DNA of 64,000 nt from NCBI RefSeq assembly GCF_022919075.1, contig NZ_CP095078.1, positions 4,774,001 through 4,838,000 on the forward strand. Reading direction: 5' to 3'. Source of the stretch: Nocardioides sp. W7. Its GTDB lineage: Bacteria; Actinomycetota; Actinomycetes; Propionibacteriales; Nocardioidaceae. A model generated the notes under the pieces. That model had not been told where the DNA came from, searched no databases, and saw only the letters and a program-made list of their open reading frames with translations. Both the position numbers and the translations under genes were made by a program. The number at the start of each line of letters is the position of its first letter. Positions within the stretch are counted from its first letter, which is position 1. This document shows, piece after piece, positions 1-8,088 of this stretch.

Positions 1-1672
1 CCGTGTAGAGGTCGGGCTGGCGGTCCGCCACGAGCGAGGTCATCTGCATGAGCAACTTGTCACGCGAGGTGCTCGTCTCGATCCGGACGACCACCGCGCC
101 TCCGAGATCCTCCCCGTCGTAGCGGTCGGGCATGTTGACCTCGCCCGTCTCCGGGAAGCGGTACTGGGCCGGGAACGTCAGCACGGTGCTCGGCTTGGCG
201 ACCGGGGAGTCGGCGCGCGCTGCCGCGACCACGGTGACGTGGTTCTCCGCCGCACGCTCGGGAGCGGCCAGACGGGCCTCCCACGGCCTTCTCCATGTGG
301 TCGGGCAGATAACGACGTCGGCTCCCATGAGGGTGAGCAGCCGGGCGCTCTCCGGGAACGCCATGTCCTGCCCGAGCATGAGGCCGACGCGTCCGAACGG
401 CAGGTCGGCCACCACGAACTCTGCACCCGGCACCGCCCAGTCCGCGTCGTCCGGGTGGACGTGGACCTGGTCGTACCAGATCGGCTCCGCGTCCGGACCA
501 ACGAGCACGGCGGAGTTCGCGAAGCCTCCGGTCACGCGCCGCGGCAGGCCGGCCACGACGTGGCAGCCCCGCTCCCGGGCGACGTCTTGGAGCTGGTCCA
601 CCACCCGTGCCGCGGACGCGACCGCCTCGTTCAGGGTCCCCGGACGGAGGTCAGCCGGGCGACAGCTGAAGAGCTCGGGCAGGACCATCAGGTCCGCCTC
701 CGTGGATCGGCACCACGCGAGTGCGACCTCCACGACGTCCTCGCCAGCGGCAGTCGCGGTGAGCCCGGTGGCCGCCACCACGGCCGGGCGCGCCTGCGGC
801 CTGTCCTGCCAGCGCTTCTCGACGAGCTCTGTCGGCTCGACGAGTACGCCGTACAGCTCGGGGCGACGCTGGGACAGGTAGCCATCCGGACGCAGGACGG
901 AGAGGTCGACGGTCGTGACGACCATGTCGTCGACGTGCGCCTTCGCACGGACGAGGGACTCGCCGTCACGGTCGACGACCTGGCTCTCCCCACCGCCGAG
1001 CAGCGTGTCAGGGTCGAAGCCGATCTCCCGCGCCACCCGCTCGACGTCGACGGGGTCGACGAGCGGCCCCGACCGATTGGCGGAGACGACGAAGACCTCG
1101 TTCTCGGCCGCGCGGACCGGGATGTGGGTGTGTGCCTCGTCCAGCCCGTTCGACGACAGCGAGTTGAGGATGATGTCGGCCCCACGCACGCCGAGCACGC
1201 GCGGCGTCTCCGGGATCAGCCCCTCCATGCACGACATCAGACCGATCCGGCCGATCCGTGTCTCGACGACGCCTTCGAGCTTGCGGCCCGGCGAGAAGTG
1301 CGTCTTCTCGTCGCCCATGAGGATCTGCTTGTGGCTGGTGAGGATGACCTCGCCTGAGTCGGACAACAGATAGTTCTGGTCGTGCACGCTCGGCCACGGA
1401 CCCCTGGTGGTGGCGTTGAAGGAGATGAAGACTCCTCGGTCGGCGGCCTTCGCCCCGAGGCGCTGGACCCACCAGCCGTCCTCGCTGATGGCGCTCTGCC
1501 AGACGTGGTCCTGCGAGTCGTAGGCGACCGGGTGGTTGCAGAACTCCTGGAAGACGACGAGGTCGGCTCCGCTGTCCGAAGCGCGGTCGACGAGCTCGAG
1601 CATCCGAGCGAGGTTGCGGTCCGTGTCGTTTCCGCTGCTGAACTGGACCGCAGCGATCGTCACCTGAGGCAT
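1..1672 (-). CDS. Tandem-domain nitrilase-superfamily amidohydrolase (C-terminus cut by window edge)
   Basis: Carbon-nitrogen hydrolase family protein made of two nitrilase folds; 557 codons are visible and its paralogue at 8089-9783 suggests only a few residues are missing. The N-terminal fold has the full Glu-Lys-Cys triad: E43 in VVFQEF, K115 in TSHKQIL, C148 in LMSCMEG. In the C-terminal fold the Glu is kept (VLPELF) but the Lys position reads YDQVHVHP and the Cys position reads MLGQDMAF, so that half should be catalytically dead. The frame is open to the window edge. The ATG lies about 105 bases after the solute-binding protein gene on the same strand, behind a hairpin. Probable role: hydrolysis of an amide, nitrile or N-carbamoyl intermediate in the cytoplasm; the substrate is unknown. 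Confidence 0.85.
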   Translation of the reverse strand, partial: MPQVTIAAVQFSSGNDTDRNLARMLELVDRASDSGADLVVFQEFCNHPVAYDSQDHVWQSAISEDGWWVQRLGAKAADRGVFISFNATTRGPWPSVHDQNYLLSDSGEVILTSHKQILMGDEKTHFSPGRKLEGVVETRIGRIGLMSCMEGLIPETPRVLGVRGADIILNSLSSNGLDEAHTHIPVRAAENEVFVVSANRSGPLVDPVDVERVAREIGFDPDTLLGGGESQVVDRDGESLVRAKAHVDDMVVTTVDLSVLRPDGYLSQRRPELYGVLVEPTELVEKRWQDRPQARPAVVAATGLTATAAGEDVVEVALAWCRSTEADLMVLPELFSCRPADLRPGTLNEAVASAARVVDQLQDVARERGCHVVAGLPRRVTGGFANSAVLVGPDAEPIWYDQVHVHPDDADWAVPGAEFVVADLPFGRVGLMLGQDMAFPESARLLTLMGADVVICPTTWRRPWEARLAAPERAAENHVTVVAAARADSPVAKPSTVLTFPAQYRFPETGEVNMPDRYDGEDLGGAVVVRIETSTSRDKLLMQMTSLVADRQPDLYT

Positions 1673-1710
1673 TCGTACTCCTTGGTCGGGAAGCTGGGAA
1701 AAAGGGAAAC

Positions 1711-1756
1711 GGGCGTCGCACACACGCCCACGCGTGGTGGGTGGGGCGCGACGCCC
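1711..1756 (-). terminator. Hairpin between binding protein and nitrilase genes
   Basis: Inverted arms GGGCGTCGC and GCGACGCCC (1711-1719 and 1748-1756) enclose a second, smaller inverted region. On the minus strand the stem is followed by a T-rich run (GTTTCCCTTTTT). It may be a partial terminator or mRNA 3'-end stabiliser that lets the binding protein be made in excess over the nitrilase. Confidence 0.45.
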
Positions 1757-1777
1757 GCTCGCGTCAGATCGGACGCG

Positions 1778-3349
1778 TCACTTCATGTAGGCGAAGCCGT
1801 AGAAGTCGCCGAAGTTGTTGATCTCGAACCCGTCAAGACCCTTCGCCAGGGCCGTCAGGTCGTACCCGATGGCGATCGGCATGTCCGGGACGTACTCGAG
1901 CTGACGCTGGCGCATCTTCTCGACCACATCCACGGCGGCCTCGGGCGTGAGCGCCTCCACCGACTCCCGCACGAGCTTGTCGAGCTCCTTGTCGTTGACG
2001 CCATTGAGGTTGTAGGCACCACCGATGCCGTAGAGGCCGAACGCGCCGTCGAGACCGGAGTCCTCGGCCGCCGAGGTGTTGCCGTTCAGGTAGAGGTCGT
2101 AGTTGTTGTTGAAGATCCGGTCCAGAGCCGCCGCCTGGGTGAGGTCCTCGCGCTTGACCTTGAACCCGACCTCCTCGAGCTGCTGCTGGACGGAGTCCGC
2201 GACCGCGGGGATCGTGGGACCGTCCGGAACCACCATGTGCAGTTCCTTGCCCGTGGCGCCGGCGGCCTCGACCAGCTTCTTCGCTTCGTCGATCTGCGCG
2301 TCGCGGCCGTACGCCTGGGCGAGCGGCGACATGAACAGGTCACCATCGTCGTAGGCGGAGGGAATCGTCGAGATCGGGACGCCGTAGCCGCGCAGCGTGT
2401 TGTCGACGACGCGGCCGCGGTCGATGGCCAGGGTGACCGCCTTGCGCAGGTTCTGGTCCTTCATCAGACCGTCGCCCTGGTTGGGCCAGAACCAGAACCG
2501 GGTGGAGACCAGCTTGGAGTCCGACTGGTGGATGGTGGCGAACTTCTTGATGGTGTCGACCGCGGCGGGCTGAACCTGCGGCAGCACGTGGACCTCGCCG
2601 GTCTTGAGTGCAGTCAGCTGCGAGTTCGAGTCCGGGTAGGCCTTGACCATGATGGCCGGAATGGTGGGCACGCCCTCCTCGCGGAAGTTCTCGTTGGCGA
2701 CGAGCTTGATCTCCTGGCCGCGCTTGACGCTGTCCAGCTTGTACGGGCCGGTGCCCACGAGCGTGGTCGCGTACGTCTTGCCCTGCTCGTAGGGGATGGT
2801 GTCGCTCACGATGGCGAGGCGGGTGAGCTGGTAGAGCAGCGGCGAGAAGGCGTACGACAGGGTCAGCTTGATCGTGTGCTCGTCGACCGCCTCCACCTTG
2901 TCGAGCGCGACGAGAGCGCTTCGGTTGTATGACCCGTTGTCCGTGTCCAGGATCGTCTCGAAGGTGTGGATCACGTCGTCGGCGTTGAAGGGGTCGCCGT
3001 TGGTGAACTCGACGCCCTTCTTCAGCTGGATCGTCCAGGTCTTGCCGTCCTCGCTGACCTCCGGCATCTTCTCGGCGAGAAGCGGCGAGATCTCGCCCGG
3101 TCCGGTGTAGCGGAACAGCGGCTCGTTCACCAGGCGGTAGACCATCTGGGTCTCGCTGTCGTTGTACTGCACCGGGTCGACCCCGATCGGGAGCGCCGAC
3201 AGACCGACTACCAGCTCCTCGGGCGTCTTGTCGCCTCCCGCGGCGTCGGAGTCCGATCCGCAGGCGCCGAGCCCGAAAGCCAGGACCGCTGAGAGCGCGA
3301 CGGCAGCTCGCAGCCGGGGCCGCCCTGCCTGTGATGACCTGTGAAGCAT
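1778..3349 (-). CDS. ABC transporter solute-binding lipoprotein, peptide/nickel family (SBP_bac_5)
   Basis: Extracellular family 5 solute-binding lipoprotein of 523 residues that would deliver the substrate to the permeases encoded at 18,394-22,070. The N-terminus has a basic stretch, a hydrophobic core and a lipobox ending LGAC (Cys30), followed by a Ser/Asp-rich linker. The body is typical of DppA/OppA-like proteins (VNEPLFRYTGPGE, GVEFTNGDPFNADD, GTGPYKL, LRKAVTLAIDR). The start is placed at the ATG at 3349 because GGAGG lies 11 bases upstream; a longer frame starting at 3376 would contain that ribosome site inside its coding sequence. A GntR-type operator/promoter lies at 3405-3438. The binding protein is separated from its transporter by 15 kb but shares its operator. 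Ligand class cannot be predicted from the family; it includes peptides, glycosides, metals and amides. Confidence 0.9.
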   Translation of the reverse strand: MLHRSSQAGRPRLRAAVALSAVLAFGLGACGSDSDAAGGDKTPEELVVGLSALPIGVDPVQYNDSETQMVYRLVNEPLFRYTGPGEISPLLAEKMPEVSEDGKTWTIQLKKGVEFTNGDPFNADDVIHTFETILDTDNGSYNRSALVALDKVEAVDEHTIKLTLSYAFSPLLYQLTRLAIVSDTIPYEQGKTYATTLVGTGPYKLDSVKRGQEIKLVANENFREEGVPTIPAIMVKAYPDSNSQLTALKTGEVHVLPQVQPAAVDTIKKFATIHQSDSKLVSTRFWFWPNQGDGLMKDQNLRKAVTLAIDRGRVVDNTLRGYGVPISTIPSAYDDGDLFMSPLAQAYGRDAQIDEAKKLVEAAGATGKELHMVVPDGPTIPAVADSVQQQLEEVGFKVKREDLTQAAALDRIFNNNYDLYLNGNTSAAEDSGLDGAFGLYGIGGAYNLNGVNDKELDKLVRESVEALTPEAAVDVVEKMRQRQLEYVPDMPIAIGYDLTALAKGLDGFEINNFGDFYGFAYMK

Positions 3350-3776
3350 CAGTGATCCAACCTCCGTTGACAGCACCCTGCGTGGGTGTCGGTGTGATGA
3401 CAGCCACCTTGTTGTGTTGACTGAAGATTGTCAACAGTTATTTGTCACCTTCTTGTGAACAACCGGTGTCGGCAGCCGTCATCGTCCAGGAGGAGACGAT
3501 CTCGGCGCCCTCGACGGTGCCCGAGGGACGGTCGACCCGAGTCTGGGCGTGCAGCCAGCTCAGCTCGCCGATGGCGATGACGCGCAGCGGGCTCGAGCAG
3601 CCGGAGGTCCAGCTGGCGACGCCCTTCGTCCTCCACGCCCTCACTGTGGGCAACGACAGCGGCCCACGGGCCGCTATTCCGCTTGATGAGAGCAGCGGCC
3701 CGCCCCAGCCGCCGTCGGGCGGGCGGACACCCTGCTGGGGTCACTCTGCGGGCACGTCCGACCGGCCGGCGAGGAC
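3350..3776. other. Intergenic region with operator and possible gene remnant
   Basis: Apart from the operator at 3405-3438, the minus strand at 3438-3653 is open for 71 codons from a TTG and reads like protein (GELSWLHAQTRVD, EIVSSWTMTA), reminiscent of the tail of an NTF2/SnoaL-like domain. It has no good start, no ribosome site and no matching upstream part in the same frame, so it is probably a decayed gene fragment. Nothing else is recognised here. Confidence 0.3.
3405..3438 (-). promoter_or_regulatory. GntR operator/promoter A (solute-binding protein)
   Basis: The 18-mer CTGAAGATTGTCAACAGT at 3421-3438 is identical to the one at 11356-11373. Read on the minus strand it is ACTGTTGACAATCTTCAG and contains a perfect TTGACA -35 box. 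A weak -10 (CAAGGT at 17 bp spacing) follows, leading into the solute-binding protein gene. A repressor bound here would cover the -35. Confidence 0.7.
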
Positions 3777-5219
3777 TCAGCGAGCCGTCCAGACCGACTT
3801 CGTGCTGAGGTACTCGTCGAGCTGCTCCAGCCCGAGCTCCTTGCCGTATCCGCTCATCCCGTGGCCCCCCACCGGCACGGCGGGGTCCAGTCCCTCGATG
3901 GTGTTGACCTGGACGATGCCGGCCTTGATCCGCCGGACCATCGTGTTCGCGGTCGACATGTTCGTCGTCCAGACGTAGCTGGAGAGGCCGAAGTCGGTCC
4001 CGTTCGCCAGCGCCACCGCGTCGTCCAGGGTCGAGAACCGGGTCACGCCGAGGACCGGCCCGAAGACCTCTCCCTGCGCGAGTCGCGAGTGGTTCGCGAC
4101 GCCCGTGAGGACGGTGGGCTCCACGTAGTAGCCCTTCTCCTGCCCGGCGCCGCCACCGCCCGTGGTCAGCTCGGCTCCGTCCTCGAGGGCGCCCGCGACG
4201 AAGTCCTTCACCTTCTCCCACTGCGCCTTCGACGCCACCGGCCCCATGTCGGTGCCGTCGGCGAGCGGATCGCCCACACGCAGCGCCCGGGCGTGCTCGG
4301 CGACGCGATCCACGAACTCGTCGTGCACATCGTCCTGCACGAGAAGTCGGGATCCGGCGACGCAGACCTGGCCGCTGTTGTCGAAGATCGAGCGGGCCAC
4401 CGATGCCGCAGCGCGATCCAGGTCGGCGTCCGCGAAGACGATGCTCGGTGACTTCCCACCGAGCTCCATCGTGAGGCGCTTCAGGTTGCCTGCCGAGGCA
4501 CGGACGATGGCCTGTCCGGTGGCGACCGATCCGGTGAAGGCGATCTTGTCGACCCCACGGTGCTCCGCGAGCAGCGCACCGGTGCCGCCGTTCCCGGTGA
4601 CCACGTTGACCACGCCGTCCGGCACGCCGGCCTCGATGCAGAGCTCAGCCATCCTGAGGGCGCTGAGCGAGGAGATCTCGGCGGGCTTGTGGACCAGCGT
4701 GGACCCCGTCGCCAGGACCGGCCCGAGCTTCCACATCATCATCGGCAACGGCGTGTTCCAGGGCGTGATGGCCCCGACGACGCCGATGGGCTGGCGGAGC
4801 GTCGAGGAGATCAGGTCGGCCGGGCGGTTGTTCTCGATCGTGGCCCCGCGCACCGTCCGCGAGAGTGCCGCGTACCACTCCAGGAGTCCCGCGGACGCCA
4901 TGGCCAGGCCACGCGACCGTGCGATCGGGATGCCGACCTCGGCGGTGTCGAGCTGCGCCAGCTCCTCCGCGTTGTCGAGGACGAGGCCCGCCAGTCTCAT
5001 CAGGAGCCGCTGCCGCTCGCGGGGCCCGGTGTTCCCCCACGGACCGTCGAGCGCGGCGCGAGCAGCGTCGACAGCCCGGTCGACGTCCCGCTCGCCTGCG
5101 ACGGCCAGACGGGCGACCACCTCTTCGGTCGCCGGATTCACGGAGTCGAAAGTCGCATCGGAGGCGGCGTCCACGAACGCGCCGTCGACGAACATCTGCG
5201 GGGTGCGCACCTCGGGCAT
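3777..5219 (-). CDS. NAD(P)-dependent aldehyde dehydrogenase
   Basis: Aldehyde dehydrogenase superfamily enzyme of 480 residues, the usual length, oxidising an aldehyde to the acid. Visible motifs are ITPWNTPL, VHKPAE, FTGSVATG, the general-base Glu in MELGGKSP (about residue 252) and the catalytic Cys in SGQVCVA (about residue 286). The ATG at 5219 is preferred over the GTG at 5225 because GGAGG lies 7 bases before it and only 1 base before the GTG. The ribosome site overlaps the stop codon of the upstream alcohol dehydrogenase, so the two are probably translationally coupled, and they likely act in sequence: alcohol to aldehyde to acid. The substrate is not deducible. Confidence 0.92.
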   Translation of the reverse strand: MPEVRTPQMFVDGAFVDAASDATFDSVNPATEEVVARLAVAGERDVDRAVDAARAALDGPWGNTGPRERQRLLMRLAGLVLDNAEELAQLDTAEVGIPIARSRGLAMASAGLLEWYAALSRTVRGATIENNRPADLISSTLRQPIGVVGAITPWNTPLPMMMWKLGPVLATGSTLVHKPAEISSLSALRMAELCIEAGVPDGVVNVVTGNGGTGALLAEHRGVDKIAFTGSVATGQAIVRASAGNLKRLTMELGGKSPSIVFADADLDRAAASVARSIFDNSGQVCVAGSRLLVQDDVHDEFVDRVAEHARALRVGDPLADGTDMGPVASKAQWEKVKDFVAGALEDGAELTTGGGGAGQEKGYYVEPTVLTGVANHSRLAQGEVFGPVLGVTRFSTLDDAVALANGTDFGLSSYVWTTNMSTANTMVRRIKAGIVQVNTIEGLDPAVPVGGHGMSGYGKELGLEQLDEYLSTKSVWTAR

Positions 5220-5221
5220 CG

Positions 5222-6325
5222 TCACGCCTCCTCGAAGAGGATGATGCCGCGGATGTTCTTGCCCGCGAGCAGATCCTCCACTGCGTCGTTGATGGAGTCG
5301 AGGGTGTAGGTGTTGGTGATCATCTCGTCCATCCGGAAGCGGCCGGCGGCGTACAGGTCGAGGAAGCGCACCTGGTCGGCCTTCGGATCGAGGCTCCCGT
5401 AGAGCGTGCGCCTCAGGGTCTTGCGTCCGAGCAGACCGACGTCCAGGTTCGCGCGCCCGGCGCAGACGAGCACCGCCGTGCCGAGCGGGTTGAGCGAAGC
5501 CAGCAGCTGGGTCATGTGGGTGTCGTCGAGCATGCCCACGCAGCTGATCGCACGGTCAGCGCCGCGCCCGCCGGCGATGGCGGTGACCTCCGCGGGCCAG
5601 TCCGAGTCGAGGGCGTTGACCGTGTGGGTCGCGCCGAACTCCTTGGCTCGGGCCAGCTTCTCCTCGCTCACGTCCACCGCGATGATGCGGGCCGCGCCCG
5701 CCACCAGGGCTCCTTGGACTGCGGCGATACCGACGCCCCCCGTGCCGACGACGACGACGTCGTCACCGGGAGCCGTGCCGGCGATGTTGATCGCGGCACC
5801 TGCGCCGGTGAGGAAGCCACAGGACATCAGGGCAGCGATCCGCAGGTCCGTCGAGTCATCGAGGACGACCAACGAGTCACGGTGGACGACCACCTTGTCG
5901 CTGAAGGCGCCGAGGCGAACCATCTGGCCCACCTCTTCGCCGGATTCCGACCGGGCCTTGAAGCTGCCGTCGAGGGCGCGTCCGTCGCCGCCCATGCCGC
6001 TACCGCGCTCGCACTCCACGCCGAGACCGCGAATGCAGGCCCAGCAGGACCCGCAGGACGGGACGAAGGACAGTGCCACCTTGCAGCCCACGTCGAGATC
6101 GGTCACGCCCTGGCCCACGGACGTGACCACCCCGGCCGCCTCGTGCCCGAGGATCATCGGGAGGTGTGGACCGCCCCCGTTGATGGCGTGCACGTCGGAG
6201 TGGCACATCGACGCGGCGACGATGCGGACGGCCACCTCCCCGGCCGCCGGGTCGGCGTACGTCACGTTCTCGATGGACAGGGGGGAACCGGGGCTGCGCA
6301 GTACGGCAGCTCGGGACGAGATCAC
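5222..6325 (-). CDS. Zn-dependent alcohol dehydrogenase (MDR family)
   Basis: Medium-chain dehydrogenase/reductase of 367 residues. Catalytic-zinc ligands C41 (MCHSDVH) and H61 (GHEAAG) and the structural-zinc cysteines C91, C94, C97 and C105 (CGSCWACIRGLGVEC) are all present, as is the NAD-binding loop GTGGVGIAAVQ. The sequence resembles the class III / NDMA-dependent group of actinobacterial alcohol dehydrogenases. It sits directly upstream of an aldehyde dehydrogenase with essentially no gap, so it probably supplies that enzyme's aldehyde. It is separated from the flavoprotein upstream by a 110-base stretch holding a stable hairpin. Confidence 0.9.
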   Translation of the reverse strand: MISSRAAVLRSPGSPLSIENVTYADPAAGEVAVRIVAASMCHSDVHAINGGGPHLPMILGHEAAGVVTSVGQGVTDLDVGCKVALSFVPSCGSCWACIRGLGVECERGSGMGGDGRALDGSFKARSESGEEVGQMVRLGAFSDKVVVHRDSLVVLDDSTDLRIAALMSCGFLTGAGAAINIAGTAPGDDVVVVGTGGVGIAAVQGALVAGAARIIAVDVSEEKLARAKEFGATHTVNALDSDWPAEVTAIAGGRGADRAISCVGMLDDTHMTQLLASLNPLGTAVLVCAGRANLDVGLLGRKTLRRTLYGSLDPKADQVRFLDLYAAGRFRMDEMITNTYTLDSINDAVEDLLAGKNIRGIILFEEA

Positions 6326-6400
6326 AGCATCCTCACTCTCGGCGTGGCACGGCCACGCCCGTTGTCACAGGGCACTCATGGGGTGGACTCGAGGAGCGCG

Positions 6401-6428
6401 GGAGGGGTGCCCAGTGGAACACCCCTCC
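6401..6428. terminator. Hairpin between flavoprotein and alcohol dehydrogenase genes
   Basis: Perfect 9-bp arms GGAGGGGTG and CACCCCTCC with a 10-base loop, just after the flavoprotein stop codon on the minus strand. There is no strong T-run, so it may be an attenuator or an RNA-processing/stability element rather than a full stop. Confidence 0.45.
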
Positions 6429-6435
6429 ACGCCCG

Positions 6436-7953
6436 TCAGAGCGGCGTCTCGGCCAGCACGTTGCGGGCCGCGATCCGGCCGAACGCGATGCACTCGGCCA
6501 AGAACCCACCGTTCTGATAGATGTTCGAGAAGATCGAGCCCATCTCGCCGACCTCGTACAGGCGCGGGATCGGGGTCGACTCGTGGGTGACCACGCGGGA
6601 CTTCTCGTCGCGACGGGCTCCACCGGTGTGGGCGACGACGCCGGGGACGACCTTGATCGCGTAGAACGGGCCGTTCTCGATCGGGGTCATTCGGTCGGCC
6701 TCACGACCGAACTCCGGGTCGACGCCGGCGCGGGCCGCCTCGTTGTAGCGGTTGACGGTGTCCTCGAGGAGGTCGGGGTCACGCCCGATGAGGACGGCCA
6801 GCTCGCGGATCGTGTCGGCCCGGGTGATCCAGCCCTTCTCGACCTCCTTGGAGTTGTCCTCGCTCCACTCGTAGCCTTCGACGACGATGTTCCAGCTCTT
6901 CCACAGCGCGACCAGCGGCTGCGCGAGGCGGGTGGTCTCGTCCATGATCATGTGGATCGGAAGCACCTGGTGCGTGGGGACGTCGACCCAGTTGCCGTGC
7001 TTCTTCATGCGGTAGTGGGTGTAGGCGTAGATGACACCCTCGTCGTAGAAGCGCTTGCCGTCCGCGGCGATGTCGAGCCAGCTGGTGGCCTCCATGAACT
7101 GCTGGCGGAAGAAGGCGCCCTTGTACTCCGGCACCTTGATGGCCGGCTGGAGGCCGCCGGTCTGGGTGAAGTTGCGCATGTGCCACAGCTCGGCGCCGGC
7201 CTTCTGCATCATGCGGATGCCGTCACCGGTGTTCTCCGGGTTGCCCAGGGCGTAGATCTCCTCGGCGCCCCAGAAGTCACGCTGCATCTGCATGGATCCC
7301 TCGAAGGAGCCGGTCGCCATGACGACGCCCTTGCGCGCCTTGTACGCCTGACGGCGGCCGTCGCGCTCGACGATCACGCCGAAGATCTCCAGGGTGTCGG
7401 GATCCTGGACGAAGTCCAGAGCGGCGGTCTCGAACTGGCGCTCGATACGGGGACGCTTCTCGACGTTCTTGCGGAAGGCCTCCCACACGCCGGCGGGACC
7501 GGGGATGATCGTGGAGTTGTAGCTGACGGCCTTCTTGGCGCCCGGCAGCTCCTCGAACTCGACGGTGACGTGCTTCGGGTCCGCACCGGGACGGGCGCTG
7601 CGGCGCACGTACTCCATGTCGGCCTCGACGGCGCGCTCCTCGATCCACTCCTCCTGCGTCGCCATGGCCTCGGCCCAGACACGCAGCAGGCTGTCGTCGA
7701 CGGGGTTGGTGTAGTTGAGGGCACGCTGGTACTCGACGGTCGCGTCGACGTCCTTGGGGCACCAGAGGGTCTGGCCGGAGGCGCGGCTGCTGCCGCCCTG
7801 GAAGCGCTCAGTGCACTTGTCGATGACCAGGATCTCGGCGTCGGGATCGGTGTCGTGGGCCTCGATGGCGGTGACGGCTCCGGAGAGCCCGTAGCCGACG
7901 ATGAGGATGTCGACCTCGCGGTCCCACTGGTTGACGCTGTTCAAACTGGCCAT
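6436..7953 (-). CDS. FAD-binding dehydrogenase (fumarate reductase / ketosteroid dehydrogenase-like)
   Basis: Flavoprotein of 505 residues with the N-terminal dinucleotide-binding motif GYGLSG (residues 20-25, after VDILIV) and a C-terminal FAD-closing segment (YEVGEMGSIFSNIYQNGGFLAECIAFGR). The FAD-binding-2 family removes or adds hydrogens across a C-C bond of an activated substrate. The ATG at 7953 has AGGAGA 8 bases upstream; an earlier in-frame ATG at 8028 has no such site. Its neighbour at 8089-9783 is a tandem nitrilase, and the pair flavoprotein plus nitrilase occurs a second time in this block, which suggests they work together on one intermediate. Electron partner and substrate are unknown. 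Confidence 0.85.
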   Translation of the reverse strand: MASLNSVNQWDREVDILIVGYGLSGAVTAIEAHDTDPDAEILVIDKCTERFQGGSSRASGQTLWCPKDVDATVEYQRALNYTNPVDDSLLRVWAEAMATQEEWIEERAVEADMEYVRRSARPGADPKHVTVEFEELPGAKKAVSYNSTIIPGPAGVWEAFRKNVEKRPRIERQFETAALDFVQDPDTLEIFGVIVERDGRRQAYKARKGVVMATGSFEGSMQMQRDFWGAEEIYALGNPENTGDGIRMMQKAGAELWHMRNFTQTGGLQPAIKVPEYKGAFFRQQFMEATSWLDIAADGKRFYDEGVIYAYTHYRMKKHGNWVDVPTHQVLPIHMIMDETTRLAQPLVALWKSWNIVVEGYEWSEDNSKEVEKGWITRADTIRELAVLIGRDPDLLEDTVNRYNEAARAGVDPEFGREADRMTPIENGPFYAIKVVPGVVAHTGGARRDEKSRVVTHESTPIPRLYEVGEMGSIFSNIYQNGGFLAECIAFGRIAARNVLAETPL

Positions 7954-7984
7954 GTCGGTCGTCTCCTGACGTGTTATGGGATGG

Positions 7985-8003
7985 CGGTCCGGCGTGCGGA
8001 CCG
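7985..8003. other. Small perfect hairpin in a leader
   Basis: CGGTCCG, loop of five, CGGACCG, lying between the nitrilase stop and the flavoprotein ATG. Possible leader or intercistronic processing structure. Confidence 0.35.
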
Positions 8004-8088
8004 TTGGTTGGGGTGTTGCGAGTGCCACGTCGGGTGGCGGCTCGGAGGTGATCTGTCGCCCGGAGTGGCCCGGATCTGAGCAGGGCGC

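Noticed and set aside
1382-2932. Long open frame on the plus strand opposite the solute-binding protein
   Set aside because: It mirrors a gene with clear lipobox and SBP_bac_5 features; in high-GC DNA the opposite strand is often open. The translation is Val/Asp/Glu/Arg-rich with no domain.
3438-3653. 71-codon frame with protein-like sequence
   Set aside because: Not called as a gene: TTG start, no ribosome site, and no matching upstream half in frame. Kept only as a possible remnant in the intergenic note.
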